From positions 217,703-281,702 of the forward strand of contig NZ_JBBYXK010000005.1 of assembly GCF_039655875.1 (NCBI RefSeq): DNA of 64,000 nt, in the 5' to 3' direction. A model generated the notes under the pieces. The model was not told the origin of the DNA. It did no database searches and was given only the letters and a program-made list of their open reading frames with translations. The DNA comes from Emcibacter sp. SYSU 3D8. Lineage in GTDB: Bacteria > Pseudomonadota > Alphaproteobacteria > SMXS01. A program made the position numbers and the translations under genes. Of the stretch, positions 54,420 through 61,921 are shown piece by piece (within the stretch, counting starts at the first letter, position 1; each line of letters opens with the position of its first letter).

Positions 54420-55262
54420 CTATTCATCCGTGCCGCGCGACCCGATCGGATATGCGCCCGTGCCCGTCCGGAAGGGCTGTGCCAGCATCCTGTCGACGCG
54501 AAGCTGCGCCGCGTCGCGGAAGACATCCAGGCCGATGATCATGCCTTCATGGCCGTCGCGCGGCTGAGCCCGATAGGTACCGAGCAACCGGTCCCACCAT
54601 GGCAGATTGAAACCGAAATTGCTGTTCGTCTCATCGGGATGAATCGAGTGATGGACGCGGTGCATGTCCGGCGTGACGACCAGCCAGCGCAGCATCCGGT
54701 CCAGCATGCCCGGCAGCCGCACATTGCCGTGGTTGAACATGGATGTGGCGTTGAGCACGACCTCGAAAATCACCACGGCCACGGCCGGCGGCCCGAGCGC
54801 CGCGACGGCGGCAAGCTTGATCGCCATGGACAGCAGGATTTCGAGCGGATGAAACCGCGCGCCGGTGGTCACATCGAAGTCGATGTCGCTGTGATGCATG
54901 CGATGCAGTCGCCACAGCGCGGGAATCGCGTGAAACATCACGTGCTGCAGATAGATCACCAGATCCAGCACCAGCACCGCGACAATGATCCGGACGACTT
55001 CCGGCACGGCGGCGTTATTGAGCAATCCCCAGCCCCGTTGCTCGGCCGTCACAGCCAGTCCTAAGGCGGCGACCGGGATCAGCAGCCGCAGCAGGAGCGT
55101 GTTGAGCGCCGCGATTCCCAGATTGTTCGGCCAGCGCTTCAACCGCGGCACGAGGCGTGCGCGCCGGGGACCGACAGCCTCCCAACCTGCCATGGCGGCC
55201 AGAATACCGAGAAACGCCGACAACCGGATGGCCGGCTCGTGCATCAGGATGAAATCCGTCAT
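54420..55262 (-). CDS. Fatty-acid hydroxylase/sterol desaturase-family membrane protein
   Basis: 280 residues with membrane helices at the N-terminus. Diiron histidine boxes: 'HVMFHAIPALWRLHRMHHSD' (HxxxH, HxxHH) and 'HRVHHSIHPDETNSNFGFNL'. 'LPWWDRLLGTY' completes the family pattern. Start at ATG 55262 behind GGGGAG. Oxidises or desaturates a lipid in the inner membrane. It sits inside the organoarsenical-like region, so an arsenolipid or sterol-like substrate is possible but unsupported by the sequence itself. Confidence 0.92.
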   Translation of the reverse strand: MTDFILMHEPAIRLSAFLGILAAMAGWEAVGPRRARLVPRLKRWPNNLGIAALNTLLLRLLIPVAALGLAVTAEQRGWGLLNNAAVPEVVRIIVAVLVLDLVIYLQHVMFHAIPALWRLHRMHHSDIDFDVTTGARFHPLEILLSMAIKLAAVAALGPPAVAVVIFEVVLNATSMFNHGNVRLPGMLDRMLRWLVVTPDMHRVHHSIHPDETNSNFGFNLPWWDRLLGTYRAQPRDGHEGMIIGLDVFRDAAQLRVDRMLAQPFRTGTGAYPIGSRGTDE

Positions 55263-55310
55263 TTGGCTCCCCGCGCGCCGCATCCCCGCGGCCGGCACGC
55301 TCCACCGCGC

Positions 55311-55928
55311 CTACAGCAGGCCTTCCGCAACCGCGCGATCATAGTCTTCCGGCCGGTCAATATCCCACAATGTCTCGCGCTCGACGACGCTCAGCCCGGC
55401 CGACCTCATCCGTTCCCGGGTCAGCGCCATGATAGCCGATGTGCTCCAGGGCATTGCCGTGAACAGGCCGGGCGCCGGCGCCCGCAGGCCGATCAGGATA
55501 TAGCCGCCATCCTCGACGGGCACGACCACCGCGTCCGCACCGCGGCGCAGTGCATCGGCGCAGCCGACCAGATGCGCGGGCGTGATCACCGCGCAATCGG
55601 TGCCCATCAGCAGCATCGGGCCCTCTGGCGTCAACACATCGAACGCATGCGCCATCCTTGCCCCCAGGTCATCCCCCATCTGCGGATGCAGCGTCAGGGG
55701 AAACGCCGCGCTCAGGTCCTCGAAGGAGGCGTGTTCCACCGAGGGCGCACACCATAGCGAGACCGGCCCCACATCGGCGGCACAGGCCACGCGCACCGCC
55801 TTTTCGATCAGCCGCCGCTGGACCTGTGCGGCGCCCCTCGCGCCAAGCCTCGGTGCAAGGCGCGTCTTGGCGAAACCCTCGACAGGCGCCTTGGCGAATA
55901 TGGCGATGCCCACCGGCTCAGCGCTCAT
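55311..55928 (-). CDS. TIGR04282-like glycosyltransferase (DUF2064)
   Basis: 205 residues. 'GIAIFAKAPVEGFAKTRLAP' is the CofC-like nucleotide-binding start; 'MLLMGTDCAVITPAHLVGCA' (Asp-rich) and 'VVVPVEDGGYILIGLRAPAP' are family marks. TIGR04282 is defined as transferase 1 associated with rSAM/selenodomain clusters now linked to arsenosugar synthesis. Start set at 55928; it overlaps the next gene's stop by 11 bases. An upstream ATG is possible. Confidence 0.88.
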   Translation of the reverse strand: MSAEPVGIAIFAKAPVEGFAKTRLAPRLGARGAAQVQRRLIEKAVRVACAADVGPVSLWCAPSVEHASFEDLSAAFPLTLHPQMGDDLGARMAHAFDVLTPEGPMLLMGTDCAVITPAHLVGCADALRRGADAVVVPVEDGGYILIGLRAPAPGLFTAMPWSTSAIMALTRERMRSAGLSVVERETLWDIDRPEDYDRAVAEGLL

Positions 55929-56616
55929 CGGGTACATAGCCATAGCGCCTCGCGAGTTCCTGCGGATCGACGCCGCGAAAATGGGCCAGCCGCAACGACC
56001 ACATCAGCCAGATCGTGCGCCAGACGCCGTGCTTCTGCCAGCGCCGGGCTGAGGCCGATACCGTCTGGCGCAGGCATGCAGGCCGGCTGATCCGCCGCAG
56101 CGCCTTGCTGATCTCGATATCCTCCATCAACGGCATGTCCCGATAACCGCCGATCGCCGCGAACGCGGATTGCCGGACGAAAATGGCCTGGTCGCCGGTC
56201 GCGATCCCGGTCAGGCGCGAGCGCCAGTTCATCATGAACGCGACGAGCGCAAGCAGAGGCGTGCGCGGTTCCATGCGGACATCGAAGCGTCCCCAGACCC
56301 GCGCCGGATCGGCAAAGGCACGGTCGATCAACCTGTCCGCATCGGGTGGCAGGCTTGTGTCCGCATGCAGGAACAACAGGACCGAACCCGAGGCCAGTGC
56401 CGCACCGGCATTCATCTGGGAGGCACGCCCGCGCGGCGCGACCGCCACGCGGTCCGCCAGCGCCCCGATGGCGGCGAGGGTCCTGTCCGTGCTGCCACCG
56501 TCCATGACGATGATTTCCGCGCCCCGTTCCCGCAGGGGCGAGAGCTGCGCCAGGTGCCCGCCGATGGCGACCGCTTCGTTCAGCACCGGAACAATGACCG
56601 ACAGCTTCCCCGTCAT
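55918..56616 (-). CDS. TIGR04283-like family 2 glycosyltransferase
   Basis: 232 residues. GT-A fold: 'LSVIVPVLNEAVAIGGHLAQ', 'EIIVMDGGSTDRTLAAI' (Asp), 'GSVLLFLHADTSLPPDA' (DxD-like), 'GGYRDMPLMEDIEISKALRR' (ED). This is the partner of the TIGR04282 gene (transferase 2, rSAM/selenodomain-associated). Start ATG 56616. The pair is expected to modify one small molecule in the cytoplasm. The strands differ from arsM, but the families co-occur widely. Confidence 0.9.
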   Translation of the reverse strand: MTGKLSVIVPVLNEAVAIGGHLAQLSPLRERGAEIIVMDGGSTDRTLAAIGALADRVAVAPRGRASQMNAGAALASGSVLLFLHADTSLPPDADRLIDRAFADPARVWGRFDVRMEPRTPLLALVAFMMNWRSRLTGIATGDQAIFVRQSAFAAIGGYRDMPLMEDIEISKALRRISRPACLRQTVSASARRWQKHGVWRTIWLMWSLRLAHFRGVDPQELARRYGYVPDER

Positions 56617-56698
56617 GGATGCATCGTAGCCGCTGAGCGGTCCAATGTCCGCTGCGGCGCCCGGCTGCATGGGATTTTTCGGCCTGCAAGCCGTGCGA

Positions 56699-56723
56699 GG
56701 AACCGTATTCTCGCCGCGCCGGT
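56699..56723 (+). promoter_or_regulatory. Weak EcfG-like promoter upstream of the MopE-like gene
   Basis: GGAAC(C) at 56699 followed after 16 bases by CGGT (3 of 4 matches to CGTT). About 80 bases before the ATG at 56800. Reported because three better matches lie in the next 4 kb. Confidence 0.25.
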
Positions 56724-56799
56724 GTCGATTGGCCATTGCGGAACCGGCCGGCAGGCTTCTAGCGTAGGCGTTCCCAACAATCCGACATTGGAGCGCCTG

Positions 56800-57120
56800 A
56801 TGAGACATGTGGATTTTCTTCAAGTGGCAGCCATGGCTGGAGGGATTTTTGTGTTTGGCGGTCAGGCAATGGCCGCCGATGTCGCGGCCGCACCATCCGC
56901 AGCCGCCAGCGTCGCGGCGCCCCGGTGCGACCAGAAGGGCGGCGGCGACTGTGACGACACCGACAAGGCGTGCTCGCCGGGCATCGACAACGACTGCGAC
57001 GGCGCCGCCGACGACGATGCCGTCGCAAAGCCGGCCAGCACTGGCGCCGGCACGAAAAACCCTCTGCATGAGAGCAAGGGTCACGGCGGCGTCAATCCCC
57101 TTCACCAGGACGGGGAATAG
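56800..57120 (+). CDS. Small secreted protein with MopE-like metal-binding motif
   Basis: 106 residues. Hydrophobic leader 'FLQVAAMAGGIFVFGGQAMA' with cleavage near residue 26. The core 'GGDCDDTDKACSPGIDNDCD' (about 50-69) plus 'GAADDD' matches the putative metal-binding motif of MopE-type proteins (GDCDD...PG...DxCDGxDDD), with two Cys for a disulfide. Gly/His-rich tail 'NPLHESKGHGGVNPLHQDGE' contains two copies of 'NPLH'. Extracellular or periplasmic cation (calcium or copper) binding is expected. Start ATG 56800; GGAG lies six bases before it. Confidence 0.8.
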   Translation: MRHVDFLQVAAMAGGIFVFGGQAMAADVAAAPSAAASVAAPRCDQKGGGDCDDTDKACSPGIDNDCDGAADDDAVAKPASTGAGTKNPLHESKGHGGVNPLHQDGE

Positions 57121-57247
57121 TCGTCACCGGTTCCTGTCCGGCCGCGCGCCCCCAACCGCGTTAATGCGCCGTTCACATTCAGGGGCCTATACAGGCGTTG
57201 TCCGACGGTAGCCCCCCTCCCGTTGGACGGAAACAGCAGTAAACTCA

Positions 57248-57275
57248 GGGCCGTCAGAATTAGCTGGCGGCCCTT
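57248..57275. terminator. Hairpin in the 312-base gap before nhaA's end
   Basis: AGGGCCGTCA pairs with TGGCGGCCCT (one G-U) around an 8-base loop and is followed by TTT on the plus strand, so it can end the MopE-like transcript. The remaining gap 57121-57432 shows no ORF with family features. Confidence 0.55.
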
Positions 57276-57432
57276 TGCTGTGTCCCGGCCCCGGCGCCGT
57301 CGCCTCCTGACGAACCGTAAAGCCGCCAACCGCCTGCGGGCCGGACGCCCCATCGAACAGTCTCCGCCAGACCAAGACCCGAGCAGCGCCAAAATGTTCT
57401 ATCCGGCACTTCAGGGCGCGCCATTGCCGCGC

Positions 57433-58788
57433 CTACGAGACCTGTCCCTGTGCTTTTGTCGTGGCAGCCAGCCGGAGATACAATACGCCAAGCACCGCTG
57501 AAAGACCTGACGCGAACAGGATCGCGCTTTTTGCCACATGTAGATGCTCGGGGCGCCCCTCAAAGCCCAGCGCAGCGATGAAAGTGGACATGGTAAAGCC
57601 TATGCCTGCGATGAGAGAGACACCGATCACGTGCTTCAGATTTATGCCGTCGGGTAAGCTGCCAATCTTGTAGCGAATACTCAGCCAGCACGCACCGGAA
57701 ATACCGGCACACTTCCCCACGACGAGCCCCATCGTAATGCCCATTCCAACGGGATGCCGGAGGCTGTCGATAAACGATTCCAGTTCAAAGGCCACGCCTG
57801 CATTGGTCAATGCAAACAGAGGCAGTATGAATAACGATACCGGAAAATACAGACTGTCCTCCCACCGGCGCAGCGGTGTACTGGCGCGTTCTGCGAAGTC
57901 TCTGACCTCAAGTACTTTTTCATGATCACGCCGGCTACCGAGAACATCCACCCCGTCGGGTTTTCTCTGCATCGAATTGATGATCGATTTGGCCTTCTCG
58001 AGCAATTTTACCGGCGCCAGCTTGGGTCTTGCCGGCACCGTCAGGGCGATGGCGACACCGGCCACCGTGGGATGAACGCCTGACTTGAGCATGGCCCACC
58101 ATGCAGCCACGCCGATGAAAAAATAGAAAATTGGCCGGCGAACGCCAGCATAATTGGCCAGCGCCAATAGCATGATAAGTGAAAATGCAATGGCCAGGTA
58201 CACGACATATATTTCTTGCGTATAGAATAGCGCAATGATCAGTATTGCACCGACATCGTCGACAATGGCGAGACCAACGATGAAAGCCAGAAGGCCATGC
58301 GGTATGTATTTTCTTACAACAGTAAGGACACCCAACGCAAAAGCCGCATCGGTTGCCATTGGGATGCCCCAGCCAATCTGGGAATCAAGCGTCCAATTGA
58401 ACAGGGAATAAATCAGGGCGGGACAAACCATTCCGCCCACGGCGCAGACAATCAGCATGCGTCTATGATCGCGTCGGGCGAGTTCACCCGCTAATACTTC
58501 CCGCTTTATCTCGAGACCGAGCAGGAAGAAAAAAATCACCATCAATCCATCATTGATAATGTGTTTGAGTGACGCCTGAAACGCGAGATCTCCCAGAAAG
58601 AACCCGATCGGGGTGTGCGTCAAATCATGGTAGGCAGGCGCATAGGCCGAGTTTGCCCACCAGAGCGCTACCAGCGTGGCGATCAGCAGAAACAGACTGG
58701 CGGTGGTCTGGGCACGAACAAAATTCGAATATGGGCCGTGAATATTATCCACGCCCCGTTTCAGCAGATTTTTCAGCTCTGGATCCAT
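57433..58788 (-). CDS. nhaA: Na+/H+ antiporter NhaA
   Basis: 451 residues, about twelve membrane helices. Ion-binding residues: Asp in 'WGIPMATDAAFALGVLTVV' (D133 of E. coli) and Asp-Asp in 'VGLAIVDDVGAILIIALFY' (D163/D164). 'IINDGLMVIFFFLLGLEIKR' and 'SGVHPTVAGVAIALTVPAR' are standard. Exports Na+ for H+ at the inner membrane. It is longer than E. coli NhaA (388) by an N-terminal helix region and an insertion near 300. Base composition is lower in GC than neighbours. An EcfG-like promoter lies 310 bases upstream. Confidence 0.95.
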   Translation of the reverse strand: MDPELKNLLKRGVDNIHGPYSNFVRAQTTASLFLLIATLVALWWANSAYAPAYHDLTHTPIGFFLGDLAFQASLKHIINDGLMVIFFFLLGLEIKREVLAGELARRDHRRMLIVCAVGGMVCPALIYSLFNWTLDSQIGWGIPMATDAAFALGVLTVVRKYIPHGLLAFIVGLAIVDDVGAILIIALFYTQEIYVVYLAIAFSLIMLLALANYAGVRRPIFYFFIGVAAWWAMLKSGVHPTVAGVAIALTVPARPKLAPVKLLEKAKSIINSMQRKPDGVDVLGSRRDHEKVLEVRDFAERASTPLRRWEDSLYFPVSLFILPLFALTNAGVAFELESFIDSLRHPVGMGITMGLVVGKCAGISGACWLSIRYKIGSLPDGINLKHVIGVSLIAGIGFTMSTFIAALGFEGRPEHLHVAKSAILFASGLSAVLGVLYLRLAATTKAQGQVS

Positions 58789-58789
58789 C

Positions 58790-58927
58790 CTAACAGTGCG
58801 TAATGAGAAATATCGGGGCCAAGACAATAAGAGAACGGCAATCAAGCAAGCGCACCTTGAATGCCGAAAGACAGCACGCTACCGGAATACGCCCGTTGTC
58901 TTTGACTGTCTCATTGTCGATGGTCAT
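58790..58927 (-). CDS. Small 45-residue ORF upstream of nhaA
   Basis: The stop lies one base before the nhaA ATG. The protein starts 'MTIDNETVKDNGRIPVACCL' behind GAGGG and ends in a hydrophobic stretch 'SLIVLAPIFLITHC', as in small membrane proteins. It is inside the predicted stress transcript. It could be a leader that couples to nhaA translation, or chance. No family recognised. Confidence 0.35.
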   Translation of the reverse strand: MTIDNETVKDNGRIPVACCLSAFKVRLLDCRSLIVLAPIFLITHC

Positions 58928-59097
58928 GTGAATCGCCCTCTGGAGACGCGCACAGCCTGCGCAACGAGCCTGGAGAGACGGCTTCGGCCGCAATAGCCGG
59001 TCGGCTGATCCCTCCATGTCTTGTCTGGCCGGCGGAGCAAAAATGCACAGTCCGCATCGGTGCAACGGGCAGGTTTCTCATGCTCGGGTTTGAAACG

Positions 59098-59123
59098 AAC
59101 GAAAAAAACGCGAGCGTTGTTCC
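59098..59123 (-). promoter_or_regulatory. EcfG-type promoter toward nhaA
   Basis: On the minus strand GGAAC (59123-59119), 17 bases, then CGTT (59101-59098): an exact match to the alphaproteobacterial EcfG consensus GGAAC-N16/17-CGTT. It would start a transcript at about 59090 through the 45-residue ORF and nhaA. Confidence 0.6.
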
Positions 59124-59297
59124 CTAGGGTACTGACCGGGATCCGGCGCACGGAAGGCATGGCTCGCGGACGGTATCGACGTCGATCTGTTCCGGCCCGG
59201 GACGAACGATCCGATCCAACCCTTGTCGCACATGGCTGAGCAGGCAGACAGCAAAACCGCGCTTGCATCGGTTGTGACAAAAACTTGTCTCAATCAT

Positions 59298-59322
59298 GGA
59301 ACTTTTGGCTATTGCGTCGGTT
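59298..59322 (+). promoter_or_regulatory. EcfG-type promoter of the 124-residue secreted protein
   Basis: GGAAC at 59298, 16 bases, GGTT at 59319 (3 of 4 to CGTT). Predicted start near 59330, about 30 bases before ATG 59359, which is a normal leader length. Confidence 0.6.
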
Positions 59323-59358
59323 CCGAAGATGCACCCAACCACAAACAGGAGACAGACC

Positions 59359-59733
59359 ATGAACGTGTTCAAGCTCCGGGATTTGCTGTTGGTGGGCGCG
59401 TTTATAATTCCCTCCACATCGGCTCTTGCCCTTCCCGACGAACTCGCAGATTTTTACGCACCGCCGGGGACGTTCTACCTGCAGGATAGTTCTGACGTGG
59501 AATTGCTCGACTATTCGCGCGTTCGTGACGTTCGGGTCTGCGCGTCACGGAAGATGCCAAATGCCGTGGGGCCAGATCCAAAGCCGGTTGGCCTGACCAT
59601 CAAGTATGACGGCCGTGAACGGACTGTCCGGCCCGGCAACTGCTTCATGTTCGAAGCCAAGAATATCAGCGTGACACCTGCCGACACGTTGCCGGATGGC
59701 ATCATGCTGGAAGGGACCTACGACGTAAGGTAA
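59359..59733 (+). CDS. Secreted protein of unknown function, stress-promoter linked
   Basis: 124 residues. Signal peptide 'FKLRDLLLVGAFIIPSTSAL' with cleavage near 24 (ALA-LP). Mature part starts 'DELADFYAPPGTFYLQDSSD' and has two Cys ('VRVCASRKMPN', 'RPGNCFMFEAKNISVTP') that could pair. Start chosen behind AGGAG at eight bases; a longer ORF from 59296 would overlap the promoter. No family recognised. Periplasmic location and stress control are inferred. Confidence 0.75.
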   Translation: MNVFKLRDLLLVGAFIIPSTSALALPDELADFYAPPGTFYLQDSSDVELLDYSRVRDVRVCASRKMPNAVGPDPKPVGLTIKYDGRERTVRPGNCFMFEAKNISVTPADTLPDGIMLEGTYDVR

Positions 59734-59871
59734 TCGGGGCTCAGAGAGCGCAACCCAGTTACTGCTGTGGGGGTAGTGGGCTCATTGCCGGTTGATCCAG
59801 CAGACCCCAATGGCCCACTTCCCAATTTGGCTTCACACGCTCTCGATTGCGCCTACGGGGCCCTTTGCAGC

Positions 59872-60426
59872 CTACGCATGCATTTCCCGAAAGTGTCTCC
59901 CGGCGCCATTTGCAAGTTTGGCGCGAGACCATTTTCGGCGGCGCTTGGGCGCGTCCGGTACGCGCTCTCCCTGAAAGGCGGCTTCAGTCTGTTCGAGCTT
60001 TTGCAGACCTGAAGCAAGCGCGGCGCCCCAGATTGCGTGCGCCGCCAACATGAGCAGGTTGCGCTCTAGCGGATGCCGGGTAGCTGGAGCGAGCAAGCGC
60101 ACCGCCGGTATCCACCCGAGGTAGCTACCGGCCCAGACCGCCAATCCATAAGCGCCACCCACGACCGGCGACCGCTTTTTCGTCAAAAGGGGATACACCG
60201 CCCCCGTGATAGCGCCATAAGCGAAGTGCGCCGCCATCGTCACGGCCGCGAGCTTCCCCTTGCCACCATCGACGCCGGTGAGGTCGGCGGCGCGCTGTGT
60301 TGTTTCGCGTGGGGGCAATGGATATGCCTGGCGCCGGGGCAAAAACCTTTGCAGCTTCTGGATAGTGGCGGTCATGGCCATCGTCGCTGCCAGGCCGGCA
60401 AGACCACCATAAAGAATGCGGCGCAT
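59872..60426 (-). CDS. DUF1440/YagU-like membrane protein
   Basis: 184 residues. N-terminus 'RRILYGGLAGLAATMAMTAT' is the usual start of this group, followed by hydrophobic segments 'AVTMAAHFAYGAITGAVYPL' and 'VVGGAYGLAVWAGSYLGWIP'. Basic C-terminus 'KRRRKWSRAKLANGAGRH'. Inner membrane. YagU in E. coli is linked to acid resistance, but I cannot transfer that. Starts eight bases after the 34-residue ORF stop, so one operon behind an EcfG-like promoter. Confidence 0.75.
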   Translation of the reverse strand: MRRILYGGLAGLAATMAMTATIQKLQRFLPRRQAYPLPPRETTQRAADLTGVDGGKGKLAAVTMAAHFAYGAITGAVYPLLTKKRSPVVGGAYGLAVWAGSYLGWIPAVRLLAPATRHPLERNLLMLAAHAIWGAALASGLQKLEQTEAAFQGERVPDAPKRRRKWSRAKLANGAGRHFREMHA

Positions 60427-60434
60427 GGCTGGAC

Positions 60435-60539
60435 TCAGGTCTTTCCGGGCTTTTGGTTTCCGTTGTCTCCGCGGCCTTTCTCGGCGCTGGCCTCGGCCTT
60501 CTGCCGGCGGTCCGTATCAATTGTCTCGCGCTTCGACAT
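60435..60539 (-). CDS. 34-residue hydrophilic protein before the DUF1440-like gene
   Basis: 'MSKRETIDTDRRQKAEASAE' then 'KGRGDNGNQKPGKT': charged, no hydrophobic segment, likely disordered. GGGAG lies six bases before ATG 60539 (an ATG two codons earlier has it too close). The stop is eight bases from the next start. Tiny charged proteins of this kind are common first genes in general-stress operons; function unknown. Confidence 0.55.
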   Translation of the reverse strand: MSKRETIDTDRRQKAEASAEKGRGDNGNQKPGKT

Positions 60540-60566
60540 CGTCATCTCCCGGAGGTGTCTAGCTGC

Positions 60567-60591
60567 AACCGAGAGCGGTCTCGTTTGTTCC
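60567..60591 (-). promoter_or_regulatory. EcfG-type promoter of the small-ORF/DUF1440 operon
   Basis: Minus strand GGAAC (60591-60587), 16 bases, GGTT (60570-60567), the same variant as at 59298. Start expected near 60560, with the small ORF beginning at 60539. Confidence 0.6.
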
Positions 60592-60914
60592 CCGAATGGG
60601 CAAATGAACCGGATGCCGAAAGGGAAAAATGCTCCCGGAACCGAGGACTACGCTGGACGCATCCTGGGCCTCAGCGGAACCCGGGTCTGACCACGGCCCG
60701 CTCCGAGGGCTGACATCGGACAGGCTGCTGCAGCAACTGCAATCGGGAATGACAATATCCGTGCCGCTGCTGTCCCGCATGCGGACGAATACCATCGCCG
60801 CAACGGTCATGTTTGCCGTAAAATATTATCGTTGCTACGGTAATCAAAGAGTCGCGCCTTCATGATGGTCATGCGTGATACAGGAAAATTTACAGATCCC
60901 AACGCGGCGCCGGC
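60592..60914. other. Gap between the stress operon and the sulfotransferase gene
   Basis: No ORF with family features on either strand. The last 100 bases are AT-richer ('GTAAAATATTATCGTT' near 60815) and probably hold the sulfotransferase promoter; I could not fix its boxes. Confidence 0.5.
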
Positions 60915-61616
60915 ATGGCTTCTCTGGTAATGGACGCGGCGCTCTCATACTGGTTCAGAAAATTTCTCCCCACCGCGACACGTTTGCGCCTTGAAGAAGT
61001 GTTCGGCGCAGGCCTCTACCGCGGTTTTTCCGACCTGCACCGGGCAATTTTCATTCATATCCCCAAGACAGCCGGGGTCAGCCTGAAGCAGTCGCTCGGC
61101 GTCCGCGAAGAGACCGGACATGCCGACTACCGAACCTTCCAGATGGCGTCACCGGCAAAATGCAGGACGTATTTCAAGTTTGCGTTCGTAAGGAACCCAT
61201 GGGGCCGATTGCTATCCGCCTACAGCTTCCTCGATGCCGGCGGCATTCCCAAATGGGATCTTTACTGGCGCGACAGGCTGCTTATGGGCGTGTCCAGTTT
61301 CGAGCAATTCGTGCTCGAGCGGCTTGAAACCCCTCTGGTCCAGGACGCGTTGCACTTTCGCCCGCAATACAGCTTCCTGAGCGATGACTCTGGCGCCGTC
61401 ATGATGGATTACATCGGGCGCTTCGAAACCATCGATGCGGACTTTGCGCATGTCTGCGAACGGCTGGGCATCGCCGTCCCGCTTCGGCACATCAACAGGT
61501 CGGCACATTCCAGCTATCAGGACGTCTATACGCCGGCCATGCGCGACATGGTCTCGCGCGTCTATTCGCGAGACATCGAGCTGTTCGGTTACCAATTCAA
61601 TGAGCCGACCCGCTAG
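60915..61616 (+). CDS. Sulfotransferase-family protein
   Basis: 233 residues. PAPS-binding motifs are intact: 5'-phosphosulfate loop 'AIFIHIPKTAGVSLKQSLGV' and 3'-phosphate motif 'FKFAFVRNPWGRLLSAYSFL'. This is the sulfotransferase family 2 (heparan/chondroitin-like) pattern, acting on a sugar of a surface polysaccharide or small molecule. Start 60915 or 60930. An IS481-type fragment begins directly after its stop, so the original downstream context has been lost. Confidence 0.9.
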   Translation: MASLVMDAALSYWFRKFLPTATRLRLEEVFGAGLYRGFSDLHRAIFIHIPKTAGVSLKQSLGVREETGHADYRTFQMASPAKCRTYFKFAFVRNPWGRLLSAYSFLDAGGIPKWDLYWRDRLLMGVSSFEQFVLERLETPLVQDALHFRPQYSFLSDDSGAVMMDYIGRFETIDADFAHVCERLGIAVPLRHINRSAHSSYQDVYTPAMRDMVSRVYSRDIELFGYQFNEPTR

Positions 61617-61910
61617 AATCCCTGCACGCCGTCCATCCTCGACGCCTTCGAAGGTTACGCAGGACTACCCGAACGCGACGATCCGCGGCACGACCGGGAG
61701 GTGCTCGTCGCCGCCCGCGGCCACCGAAAGCGCATCAATATCTCAACCGTCCTCGCCGGCCAGAAACTCGGAATCAGGGAGGTCGACGGCGGCATCTGGA
61801 TCGTCAGCTTCATGCGCCGCGATCTCGGATACATCGATCTGGAACAGAGACCATTGCAGACAATCGACAACCCGTTCGGCTCGAGGTTGTCACCCATGTC
61901 TCAGGTACGA
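61617..61910 (+). mobile_element. C-terminal remnant of an IS481-like transposase
   Basis: One frame gives 'ILDAFEGYAGLPERDDPRHD', 'RINISTVLAGQKLGIREVDG', 'GIWIVSFMRRDLGYIDLEQR' and 'LQTIDNPFGSRLSPMS', which is the tail of IS481-type DDE transposases. The N-terminal catalytic part is missing and the fragment abuts the sulfotransferase stop. It is dead. From here to 62102 there is no other recognisable gene. Confidence 0.8.
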
Positions 61911-61921
61911 ACCGGTACCGG

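Larger units (their letters stand above)
58928..59358. other. Intergenic region between nhaA leader and secreted-protein gene
   Basis: No ORF with family features. It holds two outward-facing EcfG-like promoters (59098-59123 minus and 59298-59322 plus). A stretch 59157-59206 reads 'AWLADGIDVDLFRPG' in one frame, like a glycosyltransferase piece, but is too short to call. Confidence 0.6.

Noticed and set aside
59157..59206. Possible glycosyltransferase fragment ('DGIDVDLFRPG')
   Set aside because: Only about 15 residues match, with nothing of the family before or after.
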